From contig NZ_LGQW01000015.1 of the NCBI RefSeq assembly GCF_003116035.1, forward strand, positions 6,516,983 to 6,580,982: DNA of 64,000 nucleotides. The letters are read 5' to 3'. This document shows positions 51,051-58,667 of this stretch, piece by piece (the first letter of the stretch is position 1; each line of letters starts with the position of its first letter). The notes under the pieces are model-generated. The model was not told where the DNA came from and searched no databases. It saw only the letters and a program-made list of their open reading frames with translations. Source of the stretch: Azospirillum sp. TSH64 (GTDB lineage Bacteria; Pseudomonadota; Alphaproteobacteria; Azospirillales; Azospirillaceae). The position numbers were made by a program, and so were the translations under genes.

Positions 51051-51441
51051 CGAACGGCGCGATCCTTGGTCCGATTGTTCTCCGGACTGTGACTCTTTAA
51101 AACCGGTCCGGTGCCGTAACATGGCGCCGGACCGGTTTTTTTCTTTTCCGACAGATCCAGCGGCGCATTCGCACATTGGCCTAAAATTGTCATAGCTCTT
51201 TGGAAATATCACTGCTGGGAAGTGCAGCCTCTGTCCCCTAGGCCATCGGAGCGGTGACAAAAGTTAATTTCCGGTTGTCGGTCATCGTCCCTGCGTGTTA
51301 CATCTCAACAGAGATTACGTTCGGCCGGTGCCTGCTATATCCTTTGGATTTTAGGGAATATGCGGGTGGCGACAACCCCCTCCTTTTCTCAAGCCCTTTG
51401 GGCGTCTTTTGGAGGGGCAGCATGGTTCAGGAGTTTGAGCG
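51051..51441. other. Intergenic region: terminator plus promoter region of the response regulator
   Basis: 391 bases. The left part holds the operon terminator (51099-51143). From about 51150 the sequence is A+T-richer, as expected for the promoter of the response-regulator gene, but I see no convincing -35/-10 pair. GGAGGGGCAGC (51412-51422) is followed by ATG at 51423, in the frame of a 63-codon open frame that begins at 51254; this frame has no family resemblance and is not called. Confidence 0.5.
51099..51143 (+). terminator. Rho-independent terminator of the beta-oxidation operon
   Basis: AAAACCGGTCCGGTGCC (51099-51115) pairs with GGCGCCGGACCGGTTTT (51123-51139), 17 bp with a single T-G wobble, around a seven-base loop, and is followed by a T-run. 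It starts 49 bases after the acyl-CoA dehydrogenase stop. Confidence 0.9.
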
Positions 51442-52095
51442 ATGAAGATCCTGATCGGTGATGATCACGTCCTGTTTCGGGAAGGTCTTCGCCGTCTGCT
51501 TGAGCAGCTTCGAGATAATGCCACCTTTGCGGAGGCAAGCAATTTCGATGAGCTTCTGGACATGGCGGCATCGAAGGACGAGGCTTATGACCTCGTCCTG
51601 ACCGACCTGCGCATGCCGGGATGGCCCGGCTTTTCCGGCATCGGCATGCTGCGTGACCGGCAGCCGAACGCGAAGGTCGTGGTGATCTCCGCGTCCGAAG
51701 CGCAATCCGACGTGCGCGAGGCGCTGGAAAACGGTGCCGCCGGCTATATCCCGAAATCGTCCAGCGTGAAGATCATGCTGAGCGCGCTCGACCTGATCTT
51801 CTCCGGCGGCGTCTATGTGCCGGCGACGGTTCTGCGCGAAGGGAACGAGCCCGACCAGCGTGGCGGCGGCTCGGTCATTCCGCCGACCGATCCGCAGCTG
51901 GAACAGCTGCTGACCCAGCGCCAGCGCGAGGTGCTGGACCGTCTGCGCGAAGGCAAGTCGAACAAGCAGATCGCCCATGAGCTGGGCCTGTCCGAAGGCA
52001 CGGTGAAGATCCACATGACGGCGATCTTCAAGTCTCTGGGCGTGCGCAACCGCACCCAGGCGGCGATGGCCTTCCCGCAGTCGCACTCGGCCTGA
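51442..52095 (+). CDS. NarL/FixJ-family response regulator
   Basis: 217 residues. The receiver domain has the acidic pair Asp7-Asp8, phospho-acceptor Asp55 in LVLTDLRMPG, Ser83 in VVVISAS and Lys105 in GYIPKSSS. The LuxR-type DNA-binding domain (~148-205) has LTQRQREVLDRLREGKSNKQ and LSEGTVKIHMTAIFKSLGV. The receiver carries a small insertion after the phosphorylation site (GWPGFSGIGML). No histidine kinase is adjacent, so it is an orphan here. A perfect terminator follows. Confidence 0.93.
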   Translation: MKILIGDDHVLFREGLRRLLEQLRDNATFAEASNFDELLDMAASKDEAYDLVLTDLRMPGWPGFSGIGMLRDRQPNAKVVVISASEAQSDVREALENGAAGYIPKSSSVKIMLSALDLIFSGGVYVPATVLREGNEPDQRGGGSVIPPTDPQLEQLLTQRQREVLDRLREGKSNKQIAHELGLSEGTVKIHMTAIFKSLGVRNRTQAAMAFPQSHSA

Positions 52096-52117
52096 CGCCG
52101 CTCTTTCCGAGCAAAAA

Positions 52118-52155
52118 GCAAACGCCCCGCCGGAGCGATCCGGCGGGGCGTTTGC
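52118..52155. terminator. Perfect 16-bp bidirectional terminator
   Basis: GCAAACGCCCCGCCGG (52118-52133) and CCGGCGGGGCGTTTGC (52140-52155) pair perfectly around AGCGAT. It sits between the response regulator (+, ends 52095) and the convergent CBS gene (-, ends 52178). An A-run (52113-52117) on the left supplies a U-tract for the minus-strand transcript. Confidence 0.85.
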
Positions 52156-52177
52156 TATTCAGGCTGCGGGAGTCGGG

Positions 52178-52612
52178 TCAGCCCATGCCGGCGACGTAGC
52201 CGCGCAGCGACTCGACCTCCAACTCGGCATCGTCGATGCGGGCCTTCACCACGTCGCCGATGCTGATGACGCCGATCACCCGGCCGGCCTCGACGATGGG
52301 CACATGGCGGATGCGCCGTTCGGTCATCACCGCCATCATGTCGGCGACGGTGTCGGTCGGGGCGGCGGTGATCAGCTCGCGCGTCATCAGGTTGGCGGCC
52401 GGGCCGTCCAAAGCCGCGGCACCGTTGCGGGCGATCGCCCGCACGACGTCGCGTTCCGACAGAATGCCGACCGGCTGTCCATCGTCATCGATCACCAGCA
52501 CGGCGCCGATCCGATGCTCGGTCAGCAGGCGGGTGACGGCGGCAACGCTGTCGTCCGGTGCGGCGGAAACGATCCTGTTGCCCTTGCGCTTCAAAACGGC
52601 TGCAACATGCAT
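52178..52612 (-). CDS. Tandem CBS-domain protein
   Basis: 144 residues made of two CBS motifs (~8-62 and ~75-130), for example VLVIDDDGQPVGILSERDVV and VPIVEAGRVIGVISIGDVVK. Such stand-alone pairs bind adenine nucleotides (AMP, ATP, NADH) and serve as regulatory modules for other proteins. No enzymatic domain. GGAGG-like GGGAGG lies upstream on the minus strand. Partner unknown. Confidence 0.92.
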   Translation of the reverse strand: MHVAAVLKRKGNRIVSAAPDDSVAAVTRLLTEHRIGAVLVIDDDGQPVGILSERDVVRAIARNGAAALDGPAANLMTRELITAAPTDTVADMMAVMTERRIRHVPIVEAGRVIGVISIGDVVKARIDDAELEVESLRGYVAGMG

Positions 52613-52689
52613 GGCGGTACGGCCTCCCTTCCGATGACCCCTATATCGGAATCATGGGAATGACCGTACAATCCGCAAGGCTGACGGTA

Positions 52690-52730
52690 AAAAGAAAAAA
52701 GGCCGCCTCCCCCAAATGGGGGAGGCGGCC
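52690..52730 (-). terminator. Rho-independent terminator of the OmpW gene
   Basis: GGCCGCCTCCCCC (52701-52713) and GGGGGAGGCGGCC (52718-52730) form a perfect 13-bp stem around AAAT. On the minus strand the stem is followed by a T-rich run (complement of the A-run at 52690-52700), so it ends the OmpW transcript 36 bases after its stop. Confidence 0.9.
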
Positions 52731-52765
52731 CTTCGGATGCCCGGGACCGGTCCCGAAACCCGGTC

Positions 52766-53473
52766 TTAGAAGCGGTAGCCGACGCCGACGCCGACCAGCC
52801 ACGGGTCCAGCGTGACCTTCGAGGTGACCGGCAGGACGGCGGTGCCCAGGCGGGCGTTGGCGGTCACGTCGGTCTTCAGGAAGACCTTCTTGACGTCGAA
52901 GTTCAGCGACCAGTTGCCAGTCAGGGCAACGTCGACACCGGCCTGCAAGGCCCAGCCGAAGCGGTTCTTGTAGTTGGTGTCGGTGATGCGCAGGCCGCCG
53001 GCGTTGGGGCTCTCGGCCGCATCCTCGTTGTAGAACAGGGTGTAGTTGATGCCGGCGCCGACATACGGGCTGACGCGCTCCTTCGGCATGAAGTGGTACT
53101 GCACGGTCAGGGTCGGCGGCAGCAGCGAGACCTTGCCGATCTCGGTGACGCCACCGGCGGCGGCGATCAGGTTGCCCTTCACGCGGTGGCGGCTGGTGCC
53201 GGCGATCAGCTCGGCGGCGATGTTGTCGGTGAAGAAGTAGGTGAAATCGACTTCCGGAATGTAGTCGTTGCCGACCTTGGCCGAGCCGACGTCACCCAGC
53301 GTGGTGTTGTTGATCGTGCCCTTTTCCTGAGGCAGCACGGCCAGGCCGCGCGCACGGACGACGATGTCGCCGGCCGACTTACCCTTGAAGTCCTGAGCGA
53401 GCGACGGGGAGGCGATGGCGACGAGGGCCGAGGTCGCCAGCAGGGCGGCGGCGGCGCGCGACAGGATGGTCAT
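52766..53473 (-). CDS. OmpW-family outer-membrane protein
   Basis: 235 residues from the ATG at 53473 (GGAG upstream; the frame extends to 53515). A signal peptide ends at SPSLAQ (~27). The mature part is an eight-stranded beta-barrel with alternating hydrophobic residues, YIPEVDFTYFFTDNIAAELI and VSPYVGAGINYTLFY near the middle, and a terminal aromatic residue in VGVGVGYRF, as needed for BAM recognition. OmpW proteins pass small hydrophobic molecules. It has its own terminator. Confidence 0.93.
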   Translation of the reverse strand: MTILSRAAAALLATSALVAIASPSLAQDFKGKSAGDIVVRARGLAVLPQEKGTINNTTLGDVGSAKVGNDYIPEVDFTYFFTDNIAAELIAGTSRHRVKGNLIAAAGGVTEIGKVSLLPPTLTVQYHFMPKERVSPYVGAGINYTLFYNEDAAESPNAGGLRITDTNYKNRFGWALQAGVDVALTGNWSLNFDVKKVFLKTDVTANARLGTAVLPVTSKVTLDPWLVGVGVGYRF

Positions 53474-53629
53474 GGGGTCTGCTCCAGGCAATGCGTTGTT
53501 GCTGTTCTGTGGCATCAGCCGATGGAGCTATTACCAGACACCGAGTACGGGTACTAGAGGGGCTACAACCCTTCCTCTCCTGATGCAGCAGCTATGCAAC
53601 AGTGACGAGTTGTCGCATGGACAAGCCAG

Positions 53630-54154
53630 TCAAGGAGTTGGTTTGATTGTCCGTTGCGGAACCAGCGCCATGCAGTTCTGGACGATGGCGTAGCATTGAC
53701 CAAGTCGCGCCGAACCGCCGGTGGCACCGCCATACACGACGCGCTCGACAACGCCATTTCTCAAACTGAAGGTTGCTTCACAGTCGAAGCTGTTGACTTC
53801 ATAGCCATAGGACGGCCAGCCGGCGCCATAGCCGTAATAAGGCCAACCCCATCCGCCATAATACCCCACTGGCGGCGGGCTTGGGTAGGAGACGAGGCGG
53901 GAACTGCGGTAGGTGAAGAACTCGCGGTTGTCGACGCTGGCCTGGCGTTCCGGCACCCCGGCGCAGGACAGCAGCGTTTCCTTCGGCATGCCGACCAGGG
54001 CGGTCTGCGCCACCAGCGCCTCGTCCGCCGCAGGGTTGGCGCAGCCGGCGAGCGCTCCGGTGGCGGCCAGCGCCGCCACGGCAAGGGCACGCCCGCTCAT
54101 CGTCCCCAATCGACGCACAACCGACCGACGCACAACCGACCGACGCACACGCAT
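53630..54154 (-). CDS. Small Tyr/Gly-rich lipoprotein with a repeat-built N-terminus
   Basis: 174 residues from the ATG at 54154, which has GGAGG seven bases upstream; a second ATG at 54100 gives a conventional lipoprotein start. The lipobox LAGC follows a hydrophobic core (ALAVAALAATGALAGCAN). The residues before it, RRSVVRRSVVRR, are encoded by a 15-bp tandem repeat (54111-54149). The mature part has VGMPKETLLSCAGVPERQAS, similar to SmpA/OmlA-like small outer-membrane lipoproteins, then a Tyr/Gly/Pro-rich segment (YYGGWGWPYYGYGAGWPSYG). The rest has two further cysteines. Exact function unknown. Confidence 0.75.
   Translation of the reverse strand: MRVRRSVVRRSVVRRLGTMSGRALAVAALAATGALAGCANPAADEALVAQTALVGMPKETLLSCAGVPERQASVDNREFFTYRSSRLVSYPSPPPVGYYGGWGWPYYGYGAGWPSYGYEVNSFDCEATFSLRNGVVERVVYGGATGGSARLGQCYAIVQNCMALVPQRTIKPTP
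54111..54149. repeat. 15-bp tandem repeat in a signal-peptide coding region
   Basis: CGACGCACAACCGAC occurs at 54111-54125 and 54126-54140, and its first nine bases again at 54141-54149. Since 15 is a multiple of three, the unit adds RRSVV blocks in frame to the N-terminus of the lipoprotein at 53630-54154. The unit count could vary between strains by slippage. Confidence 0.85.
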
Positions 54155-54195
54155 CGCACGCCTCCTGCGCCCTGACGGGCGATCCGATTTCCTTT

Positions 54196-55335
54196 TCAGC
54201 GCTTCCTGGCCGGCGACAGATCCTGCTCGGTCACGCCCAGCGCCCGCACATCCTCCGGCAGGCCGCGTCCGGTGGCCAGCCCGGCCGCCACCCGGCCCAT
54301 GGCCGGCGCCGTCTGGATGCCGTAGCCGCCCTGGCCGGCCAGCCAGAAGAACCCCTCCGCATCCGGCGCGAAGCCCACCACCGGCACCTTGTCGGCGACG
54401 AAGCTGCGCAGGCCGGCCCAGCGATGGGCCAATCTGCGAACGGAAAAGCGCGCGGCTTGTTCCAGCCGGTCCACCGTGATGGCGACGTCGATGTCTTCCG
54501 GCTGCACGTCGCAGGGCTCGATCGGCGTCTGGTCGGCGGGGGAGGCCAGCAGGCGGCCGGCATCCGGCTTGACGTAGAAGGTCTCGGCCACGTCCGACAC
54601 CATCGGCCAGCCGTCCAGCCCGGTCTTGTCGGCCGGAGTCTCGAAGACCGGATCGAAAGTGATGGCGGTGCGCCGCTTCGGCACCAGACCGACGGTGGCG
54701 ACGCCGGCCAGCTTCGCCAGCTCGTCCGCCCAGGCTCCGGCGGCGTTCACCACCACCGGTGCGGCAAAGCTGCCGGCCCCGGTCTCCGCCACCCACAGCC
54801 CGTCCTGCCGGGTGAGCGTCCGCACCTCGGCATCTGTCACCACCCGGCCGCCGCGCGCCTTCAGCCCGCGCAGATAGCCCTGGTGGAGCGCATGCACGTC
54901 GATGTCGCGGGCATCCGGCTCCCACACGCCGCCGGCGACATAGTCCGGGCGCAGGAAGGGCGCACGGGCCAGCACCTGCTCGCGGTCGTAGCGTTCCACC
55001 GACGGCGTCAGGCTGCGGCCCTGGTCGTATTCCGCGTCCAGCCGGTCGATCTCGGTCTCGCGTCCGACGATGAGGACACCGCGTGGGGTCAGCATCGCAT
55101 GGTCGGCGAAGCCGGCGGGCGGGGCGGTGTAGAAGTCCCAACTGGCCACCGTCAGCGCGCGGATCGGCGCCGGGCCGTAGGTCTGGGTGTAGAGCGCCGC
55201 CGAGCGGCCGGTCGAGTGATAGCCGGGCTGCGATTCGCGCTCCAGCACCAGCACCCGGCCCTGTGCGGCCAGCTCGTAGGCCGCGGATGCGCCGGCAATG
55301 CCGGCCCCGATCACCAGGAAATCGACGCGCTCCAA
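54196..55335 (-). CDS. FAD-dependent oxidoreductase, DAO family
   Basis: 379 residues. FAD motif FLVIGAGIAGASAAYELAAQ at the N-terminus, TGRSAALYTQTYG (~42), and C-terminal WLAGQGGYGIQTAPAMGRVA. This pattern is seen in D-amino-acid dehydrogenase and glycine/sarcosine oxidase-like proteins. Unlike the DAO subunits at 10815 and 13705 it has no [2Fe-2S] or FAD/NAD partner nearby, so it probably works alone. Substrate unknown. Stand-alone gene between the lipoprotein and the DUF1194 gene, both on the minus strand. Confidence 0.88.
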   Translation of the reverse strand: MERVDFLVIGAGIAGASAAYELAAQGRVLVLERESQPGYHSTGRSAALYTQTYGPAPIRALTVASWDFYTAPPAGFADHAMLTPRGVLIVGRETEIDRLDAEYDQGRSLTPSVERYDREQVLARAPFLRPDYVAGGVWEPDARDIDVHALHQGYLRGLKARGGRVVTDAEVRTLTRQDGLWVAETGAGSFAAPVVVNAAGAWADELAKLAGVATVGLVPKRRTAITFDPVFETPADKTGLDGWPMVSDVAETFYVKPDAGRLLASPADQTPIEPCDVQPEDIDVAITVDRLEQAARFSVRRLAHRWAGLRSFVADKVPVVGFAPDAEGFFWLAGQGGYGIQTAPAMGRVAAGLATGRGLPEDVRALGVTEQDLSPARKR

Positions 55336-55368
55336 CGGTCCCGCTCCTCTCGCTTTGTTATCGGCCGC

Positions 55369-56091
55369 CTATCTTGCGGCGACGCTTTGGTTCGGCATTT
55401 GATCCGGCAGGGCGACCATTTCAAGGATCAGTTTCTGCCGCAATGCCGCGACGAAGCTGTCCTTGTCCATGGCGCTCTTCACGAAGCTGCCCGGTCCGCC
55501 GATCACCGATTCCTCGAAATACTCCTCCAGCCAGGGGAATTCGTCGAGGATGGCGAGGCCGTTGACGGTGATTCCGCGCTTCGTCACCCGGTCGCGCGCC
55601 TCGGCCGGTTCGATCCCGGCATTGGAAAACCCGTTGGACACCAGATCGATCACCTGCCGCGGCGCCTTGCCTCCCCGGTCGAACAATTTCGCCGCCTCGA
55701 CGAGGGCGCTGCCGATGGCCGTCGAGTCGCCTTGGAAGCCGCGGGGCAGGGCGTCGATGCGGTCGGCGAAGCGGCCGGCATCCTCCGGCTTGTCCAGCGC
55801 GGTCCAGGGTATCAGCACGCGCAGGCTGTTCGGCCCGGAATAGGCCGCCAGCGTCACCCGCGCCCCGGCCGAGGCCAGCGCGTCGGCAACCGCCGGATCG
55901 CGGAAGGCGGCGGCATGGCCCTGCAGCTGGAATTCCAGATCGCCGGTGGTGATCGAGGCCGATCCGTCGAGCGCCAGGACCAGCGCCACCCCCGCCTTTC
56001 CCTCCGTCCCGCCGGGCGGGGCGGCAAGCGCCGCTCCGCACAGGCCGAGCAGGGCGACCAGAAGGGCGATCACGGCACGCGGCATTCCCAT
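55369..56091 (-). CDS. DUF1194 (VWA-like) exported protein
   Basis: 240 residues from the ATG at 56091 (GGGAG upstream; GTG at 56097 and ATG at 56085 are alternatives). A signal peptide ends near ALAA (~25). The mature chain is a von Willebrand A-like domain with metal-site motif LALDGSASI (DxSxS), RVTLAAYSG and QVIDLVSNGFSN. Family function is unknown. It lies 27 bases from the end of mutY on the same strand. Confidence 0.9.
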   Translation of the reverse strand: MGMPRAVIALLVALLGLCGAALAAPPGGTEGKAGVALVLALDGSASITTGDLEFQLQGHAAAFRDPAVADALASAGARVTLAAYSGPNSLRVLIPWTALDKPEDAGRFADRIDALPRGFQGDSTAIGSALVEAAKLFDRGGKAPRQVIDLVSNGFSNAGIEPAEARDRVTKRGITVNGLAILDEFPWLEEYFEESVIGGPGSFVKSAMDKDSFVAALRQKLILEMVALPDQMPNQSVAAR

Positions 56092-56118
56092 CGGCACTCC
56101 CTCAGGCGTCAGCCCCGC

Positions 56119-57177
56119 TCAGGCATGCGAGAGGGCGTGGCGCACCACCTTCACCATCACCGACGGCAGGGCGTGATCGCCCAGCCGGTCCACCGGCACC
56201 CAATTGCCGTCGGCCAGATGCCAGTCGGCACCGGCTTGGCCGACGACCACCTCAAGCTCCAGGTGAAAATGGGTGAATGTATGGCGGACCATGCCGGGCA
56301 GCCGGCGCCAGCGGGCGGGCAGGGGCTGCTGCGCCGCCACCGCCGCCTCGCCGGGCAGCTCCGGCCCCCAGGATGTGGACGGCACCTCCGCCATGCCGCC
56401 CAGCAGCCCTTCCTCCGCCCGGCGGCGCAGCAGGACGGAGCCGTCGGGGTTCAGCAGCCAATAGGCGACGCCGCGCCGGGTCGGCTTCTCCGCCTTGGCG
56501 ACCTTGCGCGGCAGGGTTTCGGCGATGCCGGCGGCGCGCGCCTCGCAATAGTCCGCCCATGGGCACAGCATGCATTTCGGCTTGCGCGGCGTGCAGATGG
56601 TGGCGCCCAGATCCATCATCGCCTGGGCGTAGTCGCCGGGCCGGACGTCCGGCGTCAGGGTGGCGGCCAGCCGGCGCAGCGTCGGCTTGGCATTGGGCAG
56701 CGGCTCCTCCACCGCGAAGATGCGGGCGATCACCCGCTCGACATTGCCGTCCACCACGGTCGCCTTGCGGCCGAAGGCGATGGCGGTGATCGCCGCGGCG
56801 GTGTAGGCGCCGATGCCCGGCAGCTCCAGCAATTCCGCCTCGTTGCCCGGGAACCGCCCGCCATGAAGGTCCACCACCGCGCGGGCGCATTTGTGCAGGT
56901 TGCGCGCCCGCGCGTAGTAGCCGAGCCCCGCCCAGGCGACCAGCAGGTCGTCGAGCGGCGAGTCCGCCAGATCGCGCACGGTCGGCCAGCGTTCGGTGAA
57001 GTTGCGGAAATAGGGTGCCGCGGCGGGGACGGTCGTCTGCTGCAGCATGATCTCCGACAGCCAGACCCGGTAGGGATCGGCGGTCTCCCCCGGCTTGGCG
57101 CGCCAGGGCAGGTCGCGGCGGTGGCGGTCGTACCAGGACAGCAGCCGCCGGGCGGCCTCGATGGAATCTGGAATCAT
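56119..57177 (-). CDS. mutY: A/G-specific adenine glycosylase
   Basis: 352 residues. Removes adenine mispaired with 8-oxoguanine. The catalytic Glu42 is in LSEIMLQQTTV, the helix-hairpin-helix is LPGIGAYTAAAITAIAFG (~119-136), and Asp143 follows in VVDGNVERV. The [4Fe-4S] cysteines 195, 202, 205 and 211 (C-x6-C-x2-C-x5-C) are intact. The C-terminal NUDIX-like domain (~235-350) reads 8-oxoguanine. The ATG at 57177 has only a weak ribosome site. Divergent from the dciA-like gene. Confidence 0.95.
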   Translation of the reverse strand: MIPDSIEAARRLLSWYDRHRRDLPWRAKPGETADPYRVWLSEIMLQQTTVPAAAPYFRNFTERWPTVRDLADSPLDDLLVAWAGLGYYARARNLHKCARAVVDLHGGRFPGNEAELLELPGIGAYTAAAITAIAFGRKATVVDGNVERVIARIFAVEEPLPNAKPTLRRLAATLTPDVRPGDYAQAMMDLGATICTPRKPKCMLCPWADYCEARAAGIAETLPRKVAKAEKPTRRGVAYWLLNPDGSVLLRRRAEEGLLGGMAEVPSTSWGPELPGEAAVAAQQPLPARWRRLPGMVRHTFTHFHLELEVVVGQAGADWHLADGNWVPVDRLGDHALPSVMVKVVRHALSHA

Positions 57178-57385
57178 GATGGAAGAAATAGAGGGTTCGG
57201 AGCGTCTGGGGAAGGGAGTGGGCAGGTGCCCGTCCAAGCGTCCGTCCGGGTGTTCGGCCAATCCCCGGCCCAACCCCGCTGGCCGGGCGCTGGGCATCGG
57301 CCCACGCTTGCGCTAGGGTGCCGCCAACCCACATGACCCGGAACCGGTCGCCAAGGCCGGGGCCGCACAGGAGTGATCGCAGAGC

Positions 57386-57859
57386 ATGAGCGGACCGCGT
57401 CGCATCGGCCAATCCGTTCCGGAGGTCGCCGGCAAGGTGCTGGGCAAGCGCGGGCTTGCCTTCGGTGCGCTGATCACCGACTGGCCGTCCATCGTCGGCC
57501 AGCAGCTGTCGCTGCGCACCGCGCCCGACAAGCTCAGCTTTCCCCGCGGCAAGCGGGAGGAGGCGACCCTGCACATCCGCGCGATGGGCGCCATCGCGCT
57601 GGAGTTGCAGCATCTGGAACCGCAGATCATCGAGCGCATCAACAGCTTCTTCGGCTATCGGGCGGTGGCGAAGATCAAGCTGATCCACGCGGCCCTGCCG
57701 TCCACGCCGTCGCCGGTGGTGCGCCCGCGCGCCCTGACGATGGACGAGGAGATCGGCATCACCACCACCACGGCGACCATCGAGGACGAGGAGCTGCGCG
57801 CCACGCTGGAACGCTTCGGCCGCTCTCTGATGGCCCGGCCGAAGCGGGCTGCGCGCTAA
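57386..57859 (+). CDS. DUF721 (DciA-like) protein
   Basis: 157 residues of the DUF721 family, whose member DciA recruits the replicative helicase DnaB in bacteria lacking DnaC. The KH-like domain (~15-100) includes GLAFGALITDWPSIVGQQLS and HIRAMGAIALELQHLEPQII, where the WPSIVG segment is the family signature. The C-terminal ~55 residues are variable and acidic. It precedes dsbA-like and smc genes, an arrangement known from other Alphaproteobacteria. Role as helicase loader is by family. Confidence 0.88.
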   Translation: MSGPRRIGQSVPEVAGKVLGKRGLAFGALITDWPSIVGQQLSLRTAPDKLSFPRGKREEATLHIRAMGAIALELQHLEPQIIERINSFFGYRAVAKIKLIHAALPSTPSPVVRPRALTMDEEIGITTTTATIEDEELRATLERFGRSLMARPKRAAR

Positions 57860-57939
57860 CCGGCCTGCTGGACGCACCCTGCTGGACGCAGCGGTGCGTC
57901 ATTGTCTATACGTCAACATCTGGTAGGAACGAGGGCAAA

Positions 57940-58587
57940 GTGAACCGCAAAATTCTGGGAATCGCCGGTCTTCTGGCCATTGGCTTCACCGCCGCGTTCG
58001 GCACCGCGATGACCGCGGCGCCGTCGGCGGCACAGGCCGCGGCCACCCTGCCGCCGGTGTCGGAGCTGATGGCCGACCGCGTGATGGGCGATCCGAAGGC
58101 GCCGGTGACGATCCTCGACTATTCGTCGATGACCTGCCCGCACTGCGCTCATTTCCACACCGACATCCTGCCGAAGATCAAGGAAGCCTACATCGACACC
58201 GGCAAGGTGAAGCTGATCTTCCGCGACTTCCCCTTCGATCAGGCGGCGCTGAGCGCCAGCATGCTGGCCCACTGCGCCCCGGCCGAGCGCTACTATCCGC
58301 TGACCGACGTGCTGTTCAAGAGCCAGGCGACCTGGAGCCGCGCGTCCGACCCGGCCAAGGCGCTGGGCCAGTACGGCAAGCTGGCCGGCATGAGCCAGGA
58401 GACCATCGACGCCTGCCTCGCCAACAAGGAGCTGGCCGACGCCATCCTGAACAGCCGCCTGACCGGCCAGAACCAGTACAAGGTCGAGGCGACCCCGACC
58501 TTCATCCTGAACGACGGCAAGGCGCGCATCGAAGGCGCCCAGTCGTTCGAGGAATTCTCCAAGGCGATCGACAAGCTGCTGAAGTAA
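57940..58587 (+). CDS. DsbA-family thiol:disulfide oxidoreductase
   Basis: Periplasmic protein of 215 residues from a GTG start (GAGGG upstream). A signal peptide (~1-34) with hydrophobic ILGIAGLLAIGFTAAFGTAM is followed by a thioredoxin fold with the CPHC active site (Cys66, Cys69) in YSSMTCPHCAHFH and the cis-proline in EATPTFILN (~181). It belongs to the Com1/BdbD-like group of DsbA homologues. It lies 80 bases after the dciA-like gene. Confidence 0.93.
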   Translation: MNRKILGIAGLLAIGFTAAFGTAMTAAPSAAQAAATLPPVSELMADRVMGDPKAPVTILDYSSMTCPHCAHFHTDILPKIKEAYIDTGKVKLIFRDFPFDQAALSASMLAHCAPAERYYPLTDVLFKSQATWSRASDPAKALGQYGKLAGMSQETIDACLANKELADAILNSRLTGQNQYKVEATPTFILNDGKARIEGAQSFEEFSKAIDKLLK

Positions 58588-58667
58588 GAGGTGGCCGTGT
58601 TCGGGGCCAGCTCGGCCCCGGATGCGGCACCTCATCCAAGCCCGGTACACCGAAGGTTCTTATCCCA

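Noticed and set aside
51254-51445. 63-codon open frame before the response regulator
   Set aside because: No family resemblance, and it overlaps the response-regulator start region; although the in-frame ATG at 51423 has a purine-rich stretch upstream, it would encode only about seven residues.
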